A stretch of 64,000 nucleotides of DNA from Cereibacter ovatus (GCF_900207575.1 NZ_OAOQ01000010.1:55362-119361), one strand, 5' to 3'. Positions 53,594 through 62,963 are shown, numbered from the stretch's first letter. Notes: generated by a model from the letters alone, not told the origin. Numbers and translations are program-made.

Positions 53594-56100
53594 GTGTCGC
53601 GGCACGGATCGCCCGGCGCGAGTTGCGCGGCGGGCTGGTCGGCTTTCGCGTGTTTCTGGCCTGTCTTGCGCTTGGCGTTGCGGCGATCGCCGCGGTGGGC
53701 CTTGTCCGGGCCGGGATCGAGGCCGGGCTGAAGGATCAGGGCGCGGTGCTGCTGGGCGGCGACGCGCAGATGGAATTCACCTATCGCTTTGCCACGCCCG
53801 AGGAACGCGCCTGGATCGAGGCGCGGGCGCAGGCGGTATCCGAGGTGGTCGAGTTCCGCTCGATGGCCGTGGTGGGCGAGGATCGCGCGCTGACGCAGGT
53901 CAAGGGTATCGACGGCGCCTATCCGCTGCTGGGCGAGATGGTGTTGGACCCGCCCTTTCCGCTTCAGGATGCGTTGGCCGGGGCCGACGGGCTGGCGGGC
54001 GGGGTGATGGACCGTGTGCTGGCCGACCGGCTGGGGATCGCGGTCGGCGAGACCTTCCGGCTGGGCACCCGCAGCTTCCGCCTTGGCGCGGTGATCGACC
54101 GCGAACCCGACAGCGCGACCGCGGGCTTTGCCTTCGGCCCCCGGACACTGGTGCGGACGGCGGATCTTCAGGGGTCCGGCCTGTTGGGCCCCGGCACGCT
54201 TTATGAAACCGAATACCGTCTGCTTCTGCCCGCGGGCACGGATCTTGCCGCTGCGCAGGCCGAGGCCGAGGCCGCCTTTCAGGGCAAGGGGATGCGCTGG
54301 TCCGACAGCCGCCGCGCAACGCCGGGGGTGGAACGGTTCGTGGAACGCACCGGCTCTTTTCTGGTGCTGGTGGGACTGGCGGGGCTGGCGGTGGGCGGCG
54401 TCGGTATCTCGGCCGCGGTGCGGGCCTATCTGGAAGGCAAGATCGCCACCATCGCCACGCTGAAGACGCTGGGCGCCGAGGGGCGGACGATCTTTCTGGC
54501 CTATCTGATGCAGATTGGCGTGCTGACCGCGCTTGGCGTCGCGGCGGGGCTGGTGCTGGGCGCCGCGCTGGCGCTGATCGCGCGGCCGTTCATTCTGGCC
54601 TCGCTACCGTTTCCCATCGTGGTGGGCCTGTATCCCGCCCCGCTGGCCGAGGCCGCATTCTACGGCATCGTGACCGCGCTTTTGTTCACGCTGTGGCCGC
54701 TGGCGCGCACCGAAGGGGTGCGGGCGGCGGCCCTTTACCGCGGCGGAGGCGGCGAGGCACGGCCGCGCTGGCCGTGGATCGTGGCGCTGCTGGCGCTGGC
54801 TGCGCTGCTGGTGGGGGGGGCGGTCGCGTTTTCAGGCACGGCGATGCTTGCGCTTGGCAGCGCGGGCGGGATCGCGGGGGCGCTGGTGGTGCTGATGCTG
54901 GCCGCGCTTGGCCTGCGGCGGGTGGCGCGGGCGGTGGCGCGTTCGGGCCTTGCCCGCGGGCGCACGGCGCTGCGGCTGGCGCTTGGCGCGATCGGCGGGC
55001 CGCGGGAACAGGCGGTGTCGGTGGTGCTGTCGCTGGGCCTTGGGCTGTCGGTGCTGGCCGCGGTGGGCCAGATCGATGCCAACCTGCGCGCCGCGATCAC
55101 CCGCGACCTGCCGGACCGCGCGCCGTCCTATTTCTTTCTGGATATCCAGCAGGACCAGATCGACGGCTTCTTGGCCCGCGTCAAAGGCGATCCCGCGGTG
55201 GACCGTGTCGAGGCCGCGCCGATGCTGCGCGGGGTGCTGTCGCGCATCAACGGTCGTCCCGCGCGTGACGTGGCAGGCGAGCATTGGGTGGTGCGCGGCG
55301 ACCGGGGCATTTCCTATGCCGCCACCCCGCCCGACACGGCCCGCGTGGTCGCCGGCAGCTTCTGGCCCGCGGATTATCAGGGTCCGGCGCAGGTTTCCTT
55401 TGCCGCCGAGGAAGCCGCCGAGATCGGCCTGAAACTGGGCGACCGGCTGACGGTGAACATCCTTGGCCGCGACATCGAGGCCAGCGTCACATCCTTCCGC
55501 GAGGTCGATTTCTCGACTGCGGGGATGGGCTTCGTGATGCTGATGAACCCGTCGGCGCTTCAGGGGGCGCCGCATACCTTCATCGCCACGCTTTACGCTG
55601 ACCCCGCGGCCGAGGCGCAGATCCTGCGCGATCTGGCCAATGCCTATCCCAACATCACCGCGATCCGGGTCAGGGATGCCATCGACCGCGTGTCCGAGGC
55701 GCTGTCGGCCATGGCCACGGCGACCGCATGGGCGGCGGCGGCGACGCTGGTCACGGGCTTTGTGGTGCTGATCGGGGCCGCCGCGGCCGGCGAACGCGGC
55801 AGGATCTATGAGGCGGCGGTGCTGAAGACGCTGGGCGCCACGCGGGCGCGGATCCTTGGCAGTTTCGCGCTGCGCTCGGCCCTGCTGGGGGCGGCGGCCG
55901 GGTTGGTCGCGATCCTTGCCGGTGGCCTTGCCGGCTGGGCGGTGATGACCTTCGTGATGGACACAAGCTATCGGTTCGAGCCGGTCTCGGCGCTGGCCAT
56001 CGTTGTGGGGGGGGTGCTCGCCACGCTGCTTGCGGGGCTTGGCTTTGCGCTGCGCCCGCTGCGGGCACGACCTGCGCAGGTGCTTCGCGCGCAGGAATAG
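53590..56100 (+). CDS. ybbP: YbbP-like FtsX-family ABC permease
   Basis: Predicted 836 residues, typical of YbbP. N-terminal helix (FLACLALGVAAIAAVGLVRA), a periplasmic domain (about 45-250), two FtsX-type four-helix units (about 255-400 with KIATIATLKTLGAEGRTIFL, and about 720-830 with AVLKTLGATRARILGSFALR). A central pair of helices and a second large periplasmic domain lie between. Start overlaps the ATPase stop (ATGA). In E. coli YbbAP with TesA has recently been linked to export or hydrolysis of lipophilic molecules; the natural substrate is uncertain. Confidence 0.9.
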   Translation: MSVAARIARRELRGGLVGFRVFLACLALGVAAIAAVGLVRAGIEAGLKDQGAVLLGGDAQMEFTYRFATPEERAWIEARAQAVSEVVEFRSMAVVGEDRALTQVKGIDGAYPLLGEMVLDPPFPLQDALAGADGLAGGVMDRVLADRLGIAVGETFRLGTRSFRLGAVIDREPDSATAGFAFGPRTLVRTADLQGSGLLGPGTLYETEYRLLLPAGTDLAAAQAEAEAAFQGKGMRWSDSRRATPGVERFVERTGSFLVLVGLAGLAVGGVGISAAVRAYLEGKIATIATLKTLGAEGRTIFLAYLMQIGVLTALGVAAGLVLGAALALIARPFILASLPFPIVVGLYPAPLAEAAFYGIVTALLFTLWPLARTEGVRAAALYRGGGGEARPRWPWIVALLALAALLVGGAVAFSGTAMLALGSAGGIAGALVVLMLAALGLRRVARAVARSGLARGRTALRLALGAIGGPREQAVSVVLSLGLGLSVLAAVGQIDANLRAAITRDLPDRAPSYFFLDIQQDQIDGFLARVKGDPAVDRVEAAPMLRGVLSRINGRPARDVAGEHWVVRGDRGISYAATPPDTARVVAGSFWPADYQGPAQVSFAAEEAAEIGLKLGDRLTVNILGRDIEASVTSFREVDFSTAGMGFVMLMNPSALQGAPHTFIATLYADPAAEAQILRDLANAYPNITAIRVRDAIDRVSEALSAMATATAWAAAATLVTGFVVLIGAAAAGERGRIYEAAVLKTLGATRARILGSFALRSALLGAAAGLVAILAGGLAGWAVMTFVMDTSYRFEPVSALAIVVGGVLATLLAGLGFALRPLRARPAQVLRAQE

Positions 56101-56216
56101 GGTAGTCTGCCCGGGTGCGCTGTCGGGGGCGCCGCCTTGATCCGTGAAACGGGACGGATGCCGGGAACCTGACACGACCAGAGCGCGTTGAGCCGTTTTC
56201 CAAAGGGAGGCAGGCG

Positions 56217-56564
56217 ATGGTCAGAATGAAGGACCGCGACGTGGACCTGACGCCACCGGAAGAGGTGGCGTCGGTCGCTGAAAAGGGCCTTGCGCTGCGG
56301 CGCAAATACAAGCGCGGCGGCACCAATGTCGGCGTCGCCCGCGCGCGTGACCTGAAAGGGCGCAAGTCGCTGTCGCCGCAGACGATCAAGCGGATGGTCA
56401 ATTTCTTTGACCGCCAAGAGATCCACAAGCAGGACAGGAATTTCGGCAACGAGGACGATCCCTCGCCGGAATATGTCGGCTGGCTGCTCTGGGGGGGCGA
56501 TCCCGGCCGCGAATGGGCCGAGCGGAAGAAGGCCGAACTGTTCGCCCCGCCGGCCCGGCATTAG
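56217..56564 (+). CDS. Hypothetical basic protein, phage-associated type
   Basis: Predicted 115 residues (AAAGGGAGGCAGG upstream). Rich in Lys/Arg, with the segment LSPQTIKRMVNFFDRQEIHK (about 59-78) and GWLLWGGDPGREWAERKKAE (about 90-109). Proteins with SP.T...M..FF.RH and ALWGGD.G..WA occur in many phages and in bacterial genomes as small orphan genes; function unknown. No other phage gene is next to it here. Reads in the same direction as mnmH, 45 bases upstream. Confidence 0.7.
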   Translation: MVRMKDRDVDLTPPEEVASVAEKGLALRRKYKRGGTNVGVARARDLKGRKSLSPQTIKRMVNFFDRQEIHKQDRNFGNEDDPSPEYVGWLLWGGDPGREWAERKKAELFAPPARH

Positions 56565-56609
56565 CCCGCCGCGTCTGGCCAAGGGCCGTGCGGCGGGCTA
56601 GGAAAGGCC

Positions 56610-57662
56610 ATGACGCTTCGCTGCACAGACCTTTCGCATCTGATCGACCACGGCTTCGACGAGGTGATCGATGTGCGCTCGCCTGCCGAATGGGCCGAGG
56701 ATCGCGTTCCCGGCGCCATGAACCTGCCGGTTCTGGACAACGACGAACGCACCCGCGTCGGCACGATCTACAAGCAGGTCAACCCCTTCGCAGCCCGCAA
56801 GATCGGGGCCGCGCTGGTCGCGCGCAACGCCGCCGCCCATATCGAAGGCCCGCTGGCCGACCGGCCCGGCGGCTGGCGCCCGCTGGTCTATTGCTGGCGC
56901 GGCGGGCAGCGGTCCAATTCCTTTGCGATGATCCTTGGTCAGATCGGCTGGCGGGTCGAGGTGCTGGAAGGCGGCTACAAGACATGGCGCGGGCTTGTGA
57001 CCCGTGCGCTTTACGACACGCCGCTGGCCTCGCCCGTCGTCATGCTGGACGGCAATACCGGCACGGCCAAGACCGAAGTTCTGGCGCATCTGGCGGCGCT
57101 GGGGGTGCAGGTTCTGGATCTGGAAGGTCTGGCGAACCACCGCGGATCGCTGTTCGGGGCCCGCGCCGGTGGGCAGCCCGCGCAGCGCGGGTTCGAAAGC
57201 GCGCTGGCGGTGGCGATGGCCCGCCTTGATCCCGCGCAGCCCGTGGTGGTCGAGGCCGAGTCGAGCAAGGTCGGCAACTGCCGCCTGCCACCGATGCTGT
57301 GGAAGGCGATGCAGGCCGCACCCCGGATCGAGATCGCGGCGCCGCTTGCCGCGCGGGCGCGCTATCTGGCCCGCGCCTATGCCGATCTGACCGCCGACCG
57401 CGCGGAACTTTCGCGCGTGATCGGCCTTTTGCGCCCGCTGCATCCGGCCAGTGTGATCGCGGACTGGCACGCGATGGCCGCGGCCGGTGCGTTCGAGCCG
57501 CTTGCCGCCGAGTTGATGGAGCGCCACTACGACCCGCGCTATCTGGGCCACCGCAAGCGTGGCGCGGCGCCGCAAGCGGTGATCGAAACCGCGGCCCTTG
57601 ACGATCTGCCTGCGCTGGCCACCGAACTGGCGACCGCCGTCAGACGGCTGGCCGGGGCCTGA
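56610..57662 (+). CDS. mnmH: tRNA 2-selenouridine synthase
   Basis: Predicted 350 residues. An N-terminal rhodanese domain with catalytic Cys95 in VYCWRGGQRS, then a P-loop domain with GNTGTAKTEVL (about 147-157), and the conserved VEAESSKVGNCRLP (about 212-225). It replaces sulfur by selenium at position 34 of tRNAs for Lys, Glu and Gln using selenophosphate from SelD. The stop abuts the next start, so the FAD protein is co-translated. Confidence 0.94.
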   Translation: MTLRCTDLSHLIDHGFDEVIDVRSPAEWAEDRVPGAMNLPVLDNDERTRVGTIYKQVNPFAARKIGAALVARNAAAHIEGPLADRPGGWRPLVYCWRGGQRSNSFAMILGQIGWRVEVLEGGYKTWRGLVTRALYDTPLASPVVMLDGNTGTAKTEVLAHLAALGVQVLDLEGLANHRGSLFGARAGGQPAQRGFESALAVAMARLDPAQPVVVEAESSKVGNCRLPPMLWKAMQAAPRIEIAAPLAARARYLARAYADLTADRAELSRVIGLLRPLHPASVIADWHAMAAAGAFEPLAAELMERHYDPRYLGHRKRGAAPQAVIETAALDDLPALATELATAVRRLAGA

Positions 57663-58769
57663 ATGGCCACGCCGCCGAAGGATCTGGTGCTGGTGGGCGG
57701 GGGGCACGCCCATGCGCTGGTGCTGCGCCAGTGGGGCAGGGCGCCGATGCCGGGTGTTCGGCTGACGGTGATCGATCCCAATCCTGCGGCGCCCTATACC
57801 GGGATGCTGCCGGGGCATATCGCAGGCCACTATGCCCGCGACGCGATGATGATAGACCTGATACGCCTTGCGCGGTTTGCCGGCGCCCGGCTGATCCTTG
57901 ACCGGGCCGTGGGGCTGGATCTGACCGGCCGGCGCGTTCTTCTGGCCGGGCAGGGGGCCGTGGGCTTCGATCTGGCCTCGATCGACATTGGCATCGGCTC
58001 GGGTCTGCCCGATGTGCCGGGCGCCGGCGATCACGCGGTGGCGGCCAAGCCCCTTGGCAGCTATGCCGACCGGTGGGCCGCGTTCGTGGCCCGCGGTCTG
58101 CCGCGGCCCCGGGTCGTGGTGATCGGCGGGGGCACCGGCGGGGTGGAACTGGCCATGGCCTCGGCGTTCCGGCTGCGGCAGGCGGGCTGCGATCCCTGCA
58201 TGACGGTTCTGGAACAGGCCCCCAGCGCGCTGCCGGGGGTGGGCCGGGGCGCGCGGGCGGCGCTTCTGTCCCGGATGGAGGCGCTGGGTGTCCGGCTTAA
58301 AACCTCGGTGCATGTGACCGGGATTTTGCCGGATCGGGTGGTTCTGACCGAGTCCGAGGTGGCATCCGACTTTACCCTGACGGTTGCGGGGGCGCAGCCG
58401 CAGGCATGGCTGTCGGCCACCGGGCTTATAACGAAAAACGGTTTCGTTACTGTTGGCCCGACCTTGCAGACGTCAGACCCTGCCGTTTTCGCCGCCGGAG
58501 ATTGCGCCCATCTTTCCCATGCGCCACGCCCGAAAGCGGGGGTTTTTGCCGTCAGAGAGGCCCCTTTTCTGGTCCACAACCTGCGCGCCGCGCTGTCTGG
58601 TGCTCAAATGAAAAAATATTTTCCGCAACGGGATTACCTGAAGCTGATCTCTTGCGGGGATCGGATCGCGGTGGCGGACAAGGCCGGGCTGCGGCTTCAA
58701 GGGCGGCTGCTCTGGCGCTGGAAAGATCGCATCGACCGCAGTTTCATGGCGCAGTTCGCCTCTCTTTAG
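57663..58769 (+). CDS. SelD-associated FAD/NAD(P)-dependent oxidoreductase (NDH-2-like)
   Basis: Predicted 368 residues. FAD-binding LVLVGGGHAHALVLRQW (about 9-25), NAD(P)-binding VVVIGGGTGGVELAMA (about 154-169), and the second FAD signature VFAAGDCAHL (about 276). The family (GGGHAH start) is found next to or fused with SelD and MnmH in selenium-using bacteria, often annotated as a pyridine nucleotide-disulfide oxidoreductase. It lacks a CxxC redox pair in the usual place and resembles type II NADH dehydrogenases. The role in selenium metabolism is inferred from context; selenite or persulfide reduction has been suggested for the family. Confidence 0.85.
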   Translation: MATPPKDLVLVGGGHAHALVLRQWGRAPMPGVRLTVIDPNPAAPYTGMLPGHIAGHYARDAMMIDLIRLARFAGARLILDRAVGLDLTGRRVLLAGQGAVGFDLASIDIGIGSGLPDVPGAGDHAVAAKPLGSYADRWAAFVARGLPRPRVVVIGGGTGGVELAMASAFRLRQAGCDPCMTVLEQAPSALPGVGRGARAALLSRMEALGVRLKTSVHVTGILPDRVVLTESEVASDFTLTVAGAQPQAWLSATGLITKNGFVTVGPTLQTSDPAVFAAGDCAHLSHAPRPKAGVFAVREAPFLVHNLRAALSGAQMKKYFPQRDYLKLISCGDRIAVADKAGLRLQGRLLWRWKDRIDRSFMAQFASL

Positions 58770-58956
58770 GCCAAAGGCCCATGTCCGGGCGTGGCTGCCT
58801 GCCATCATCGCGACCACTTCCCAAGATGGAAAATCTTTTTGCACCAGTCGCGGCACCACCTGCGCCGTCATGGGGTGACGTGATCCACGATCCGGCCGTG
58901 GGCGAACTCGCGGTATGGTTGCGCGGGCGGGCCCGTCCGGGTAGGGTTGGCGCGAA

Positions 58957-60252
58957 ATGAAGTCCAGACAGCGCATCAGCATCGCCCAGACCCAGAGGTT
59001 GCAGTTGAACCTTGGGCTGTCCGCCTCGATCCGGCTGCTTTCGGCCGATGCTGCCGGCCTGTCGCGCTATCTGGAAGAGCAGGCGGCCGAGAACCCGCAT
59101 CTGCTGCTTGAACGTGTGCCGCCGCAGGATTGGCTGCCGCGCTGGAGCAGCCTGATCCCCCGCCTTGCCGCGGGCGAGGCCAATCCCGTCGATGTCGAAG
59201 GCGCGGCAGGGCCAAGCCTGATGGCGCATGTGATGGGCCAGATCGACCGGCTGTTCCCGGACAATCCTCAGCGCCGCATCGCCATTGCCCTGGCCGAGGC
59301 GCTGGAACCATCGGGCTGGCTGGGCGGCGATCTGCGCAAGGTGGCAAGCCAGACCGGCCGGCCGCCCGCCGAGGTCGAGGCGGTTCTTCTCGGCCTGCAA
59401 CGGATCGAGCCGGCCGGGATCTTTGCCCGCAACCTGTCGGAATGTCTGCGCCTTCAGGCCGCCGAGGCGGATGTGCTGGACCCGACGCTTGCGACCATGC
59501 TCGACCATCTCGATCTGGTGGCGCAGGGGGCTTTTGGCCGGCTGGCCCGCATGTGCGGGGTCGAAGAACCCGAGATCACGGCCCGGTTGCGGTTGATCCG
59601 CGGCTTTGATCCGAAGCCCGGCGCGCAGTTTGATCCCGGCGCCGCCCCGGTCCGCGAACCCGACCTGATCGCCACAAAGGGCGCTTCGGGATGGGAAGTG
59701 GCGCTGAACCGATCGGCGCTGCCGTCGGTGCAGGTGCGCCGTCCCGACACGCGCCCCGCAACGCCCGCCGCACGGGCGGTCTGGGCGCAGGCGCAGGCAG
59801 TGGGGCGCATGGTCGAAACCCGCAATGCGACGCTTCTGCGCGTCGCGCGCGAGATCCTTTCCCGGCAAGAGGCGGCGCTGGATCAGGGCCCTTCGGCGCT
59901 TCTGCCGCTGACCATGGCCGAGATCGCCGATGCGCTTGATCTGCATGAAAGCACCGTCAGCCGCGTGGTGGCCGGTGCCAGCGTCGACACGCCACTCGGG
60001 ACATGGTGGTTGCGGCGGCTGTTCAGCGGCCGGCTGGGCGAGGGCGGGCCCTCGGCGGCGGCGATCCGCGCCGCCATCGCGCGGCTGGTCGCAGCCGAGC
60101 CGCCCTCGGCGCCGTTGTCGGATGGTGCGCTGACCGAGGCGCTGGCCGCCGAGGGCTTTGTCGTCGCCCGCCGCACCGTCGCCAAATACCGCGAGATGCT
60201 GAACATTCCGCCCGGACACCGCCGCCGCCGCCGCCCTTCGCGCGTGGCCTGA
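58957..60252 (+). CDS. rpoN: RNA polymerase sigma-54 factor
   Basis: Predicted 431 residues. Region I, which binds activator and core (SIAQTQRLQLNLGLSASIRL, about 8-27), a shortened region II, the core-binding region (about 70-250), a helix-turn-helix (TMAEIADALDLHESTVSRVV, about 320-339), and the RpoN box VARRTVAKYREMLNIP near 402-417. It directs transcription from -24/-12 promoters with enhancer-binding proteins. Rhodobacterales often have several rpoN copies; this one has no nif or fla genes nearby. Confidence 0.94.
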   Translation: MKSRQRISIAQTQRLQLNLGLSASIRLLSADAAGLSRYLEEQAAENPHLLLERVPPQDWLPRWSSLIPRLAAGEANPVDVEGAAGPSLMAHVMGQIDRLFPDNPQRRIAIALAEALEPSGWLGGDLRKVASQTGRPPAEVEAVLLGLQRIEPAGIFARNLSECLRLQAAEADVLDPTLATMLDHLDLVAQGAFGRLARMCGVEEPEITARLRLIRGFDPKPGAQFDPGAAPVREPDLIATKGASGWEVALNRSALPSVQVRRPDTRPATPAARAVWAQAQAVGRMVETRNATLLRVAREILSRQEAALDQGPSALLPLTMAEIADALDLHESTVSRVVAGASVDTPLGTWWLRRLFSGRLGEGGPSAAAIRAAIARLVAAEPPSAPLSDGALTEALAAEGFVVARRTVAKYREMLNIPPGHRRRRRPSRVA

Positions 60253-60345
60253 TCCGCCATTGCCTGCCCGGCCGCAGGATTGCACAGGCGCGATCTTTTG
60301 CGCTTGACGCTTCCCGGTGCTTCCCCTAGAGGATCGCGCACCGAT

Positions 60346-60422
60346 GGCGAGGTAGCTCAGTTGGTTAGAGCACACGACTCATAATCGTGGGGTCGGGGGT
60401 TCAAGTCCCCCCCTCGCCACCA
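60346..60422 (+). tRNA. Elongator tRNA-Met (CAU)
   Basis: A 77-nt cloverleaf with encoded CCA. Acceptor GGCGAGG/CCTCGCC, D-arm AGCTCAGTTGGTTAGAGC, anticodon CAT at 60380-60382, T-arm GGTTCAAGTCC. It closely follows E. coli elongator tRNA-Met (AGAGCACA.CACTCATAAT). It lacks the C1-A72 mismatch of the initiator. Its 3' end is the probable integration site of the adjacent prophage remnant. Confidence 0.95.
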
Positions 60423-60437
60423 TCGGAAATCAATAGT
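60408..60437 (+). other. Probable att site at the tRNA-Met 3' end
   Basis: The integrase gene ends 16 bases beyond the tRNA CCA, the normal layout for tyrosine integrases that use tRNA 3' ends. The second copy of the core would lie beyond the right edge of the window. Confidence 0.5.
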
Positions 60438-61532
60438 TTAGCCAGCTTCACCGGCAGCAACCGCAGACCGTTTTACACGGCGTTTTACAGTCGGCGTTCC
60501 CAGTCCGTGCTTTTCCAGCTTCGCCATGGCCGATTCCCCGAGCCGCCGATCGCGCCCGAGGTAGTGCCGCGACAGGATCGCCTCGGCATCCTTGAGACTG
60601 TGGCCGGTCAGCGCGGCGATCTCGGGGACGCTGCATCCGGCAAGCGCCAAGAGGGTGACAGCCGTGCCGCGCAGATCGTGGAACGTCACGTCCTCAATGC
60701 CCGCGGCCGCCTGAGCCTTGCCGAAGCTCGTCTTGAAGCCATCGCTGGTCCAGGGCTGGCCGCGCGAGGTCTCGCAGATCGTCAGCGTCTTCCGCCGCGC
60801 CTTCGCCGCCTCCAGCGCCTCGCGCAGCTGCCGCGCCACCGGGATCACCATGTGCCGCCCGGTCTTCGACTGCTTCAGCCGGATCACCTGCCCGTCGTAG
60901 GCGCTCCAGGTGAGCTTCAGGATGTCGGCTTGGCGTTGGCCGGTCCAGATCGCCAGCAGGAACGGCAGGCGGACCGGCTTCGGCGCCTGCTTCAGGAATG
61001 TGTCGATCTGCGCCTCGGTCCAGATGTCATCGGCACGCGACCCGGCGTAGAGGCGGCCTGGCTTCTCGCAGGGGTTCGACGGGATCTTCCGGCGGTCGTA
61101 GGCCCAAGCGAGGATCAGCGCCAGCACCGAGAAGGCATAGTCGGCGCTGCGCTTGCTCTTCTGCCCGAGCCGGTCGCGCCAGTCGAGGAACTCGCCCCGC
61201 ACACGGGGATCGGACAGTGCCTTGATCGGCATGTCACCGAATTCCGCCTCGATCTGGCGGATGTGCCGGACATAGCCCTGCCGAGTCGCGTCGGCCAACT
61301 CGGTGAAGGCGGGCGTCTGCTGGTAGGCGGTGATCAGGGCCTGCAGTGTCCCCTCGTGATGCGTCGGTTTGTCGCGCGCCGCATGGGCGGCGTTGTAGGC
61401 GGCCAGGAACTCCGGGCTTCCCGGCTCGGCCTCGATCCTCGGCCCACCGCGCCACGCGTAGTAGTAGACGGCGACCTGACCGGTCGCCAGCTTGCTGCGG
61501 ACCTTATGAACGCCCTTCAACTCGACCCTCAC
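60438..61532 (-). CDS. int: Tyrosine-recombinase integrase
   Basis: Predicted 364 residues. N-terminal arm-binding and SAM-like core (about 65-165), catalytic domain with Arg in WTGQRQADIL (about 195), Lys in LKQSKTGRH, HxxR in FHDLRGTAV (about 290), His in TGHSLKDAEAIL and Tyr in SRHYLGRD (about 328). All catalytic residues are intact. Transcribed toward the tRNA gene it probably uses as attB. Overlaps the small upstream gene by 29 bases. Confidence 0.95.
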   Translation of the reverse strand: MRVELKGVHKVRSKLATGQVAVYYYAWRGGPRIEAEPGSPEFLAAYNAAHAARDKPTHHEGTLQALITAYQQTPAFTELADATRQGYVRHIRQIEAEFGDMPIKALSDPRVRGEFLDWRDRLGQKSKRSADYAFSVLALILAWAYDRRKIPSNPCEKPGRLYAGSRADDIWTEAQIDTFLKQAPKPVRLPFLLAIWTGQRQADILKLTWSAYDGQVIRLKQSKTGRHMVIPVARQLREALEAAKARRKTLTICETSRGQPWTSDGFKTSFGKAQAAAGIEDVTFHDLRGTAVTLLALAGCSVPEIAALTGHSLKDAEAILSRHYLGRDRRLGESAMAKLEKHGLGTPTVKRRVKRSAVAAGEAG

Positions 61533-61704
61533 GCTTCGCCTTCCATGCTCCGAACGCGTCCTCGGTCACCGGCGCGCTCGTCCTCTCCCGGATGACGATT
61601 CGCCCGTCCGGCAGGATCTCGCAGGTGCCGACCTCCATGCCAGCGTTCTTCGCGGCGCGGATCGCGCGCGTCAGGTCGACCTGACGGAATGCGGAGCGGC
61701 TCAT
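61504..61704 (-). CDS. Small phage protein upstream of integrase
   Basis: Predicted 66 residues: MSRSAFRQVDLTRAIRAAKN then AGMEVGTCEILPDGRIVIRE. This small protein type very often precedes alphaproteobacterial phage integrases and may be an excisionase-like or regulatory factor, but no DNA-binding motif is certain. Overlaps both neighbours (29 bases with int, four with the upstream 30-codon gene), so the genes are translationally coupled. Confidence 0.75.
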   Translation of the reverse strand: MSRSAFRQVDLTRAIRAAKNAGMEVGTCEILPDGRIVIRERTSAPVTEDAFGAWKAKREGRVEGRS

Positions 61705-61793
61705 GCGGCGGCCTCGTCGACTTGGATGCCACCGAACTTCGGCGCGATGGCGGCCTTGGCGCGGAGGAAGTCGAGATAGGGATCGTGCGTCAC
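61701..61793 (-). CDS. Very small phage ORF, 30 aa
   Basis: GTG-started frame MTHDPYLDFLRAKAAIAPKF ending GGIQVDEAAA. Its GTGA start overlaps the stop of the upstream 167-aa gene and its stop overlaps the ATG of the next gene (ATGA). That perfect double coupling argues for a real coding sequence despite the size. Function unknown. Confidence 0.5.
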   Translation of the reverse strand: MTHDPYLDFLRAKAAIAPKFGGIQVDEAAA

Positions 61794-62293
61794 GCCACGG
61801 ACTCCTCTGCTGCCCATCCGCCCCACTGATCGGCGCAGGCCTCGGCCACGGTCGGCGCGGCGATCGGTTTGCCGGCGTCGGCAGGCTGGTCCTCCGGGCG
61901 TAGGAGAGCGAGGATGGCGGCGTGGACTTCGCCGATCCCTTTCCCATAGTTCCTGTTGCAGATCGTCGCCGCCGCCCGGATCGCGGCGTTCCAGTCGTCG
62001 GCCACGGTCGGCGCGGCAGGCTCGATTGCGGCGAGGATGCGGGCCTCGTAGTCGGCCTGCGCGGCGGCCTTGGCGGCTTCGAGGGTGGGATATTCATTGC
62101 GTGGGCCGTCTTTGCAGCCATGCAAAGAGAAATCTGACCAGATCGTGTAGCAGTCATTCATGAACGGGATCGGCGCCCTTGCAGCGACATGCTTGCTCAG
62201 GCCATCCACCCACTCCAGCGGCTTCACCCGCCACCCGTCCGTGCGATGCGGGCACTGCGCGGCGGGTCCGGTCGTTGCAGTGCATGCGCTCAT
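61790..62293 (-). CDS. Phage hypothetical protein, 167 aa
   Basis: Begins MSACTATTGPAAQCPHRTDG; the segments RVKPLEWVDG (about 22-31), YTIWSDFSLHG (about 49-59) and EYPTLEAAKAAAQADYEARI (about 67-86) match the small RVKPLEW.E family common in alphaproteobacterial prophages. The role is unknown. It is the first remaining gene of the leftward early operon. Confidence 0.65.
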   Translation of the reverse strand: MSACTATTGPAAQCPHRTDGWRVKPLEWVDGLSKHVAARAPIPFMNDCYTIWSDFSLHGCKDGPRNEYPTLEAAKAAAQADYEARILAAIEPAAPTVADDWNAAIRAAATICNRNYGKGIGEVHAAILALLRPEDQPADAGKPIAAPTVAEACADQWGGWAAEESVA

Positions 62294-62319
62294 TGGTCGG
62301 CTGGCTCCTTTCTCGATCT

Positions 62320-62868
62320 GGTCGGCGCGGGCGAGGATGCCCCCACTGCGGGGCGCGGGCGCCCCTCACCTGGGAGAACTTCCGCAAGAACCTGAAGCCG
62401 GAGCGACTCCACGCCGCTCACTTCACCTGCGACGCCTGCGGAGCGGTGATCGACCACAGCCACAAGGTCGCCATGGTGGCGGCGGGACAGTGGGTGGCGC
62501 ACAATCCGGCCGGGGATCATCCCGGCTTCCACCTGTGGCGGGCCTATGTGCCACAGAGGGACTGGGCCTCGATCGCCGTGGAATATGCCCAGGTGATGGG
62601 CTGGACCTCGGCCAGCCTCTCGCAGGAAGGGGAAGCGAAGCTCGCCGAGCAGGTCGACGCCCAGACCGAACAGACGTTCTGGAACGACGTGCTGGGCCTG
62701 CCCTACGAGCAGGCCAGCAAGGGGCCGGACTGGGAGAAGCTGCGCGACCGGGCCGAGAAGCCGGACGAGGAAGCGGGCCGGCCCCTGTCGCGTGGGATCG
62801 TGCCGGCGCAGGGCGTGATCCTTGCCGCGGGCGTGGACATTCTGGCGGAAACGATCTGCGTCCGGTAG
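62320..62868 (+). pseudogene. Phage terminase large subunit (GpA type), internal fragment
   Basis: From about CPHCGARAPLTWENFRKN the frame matches the middle of GpA-type terminases: two CxxC pairs (CPHCG, CDACG), a GQWVAHNP segment, HLWRAYVPQRDWASIAVEYA, FWNDVLGLPYEQASKGPDWE and VILAAGVDI at the start of the nuclease domain. The N-terminal ATPase domain is absent and the frame ends just after AAGVDILAETICVR, so the nuclease domain is lost. The gene is broken at both ends and cannot package DNA. Confidence 0.8.
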
Positions 62869-62963
62869 GCGACGTAATCGCCGCCCTTGCCAAGCACCGC
62901 GCGGTGGATGGCGCGGCCGATGTCGAACGTCTTGCTGTCCCGGCTCTGGTGATCCGGGTTCAG

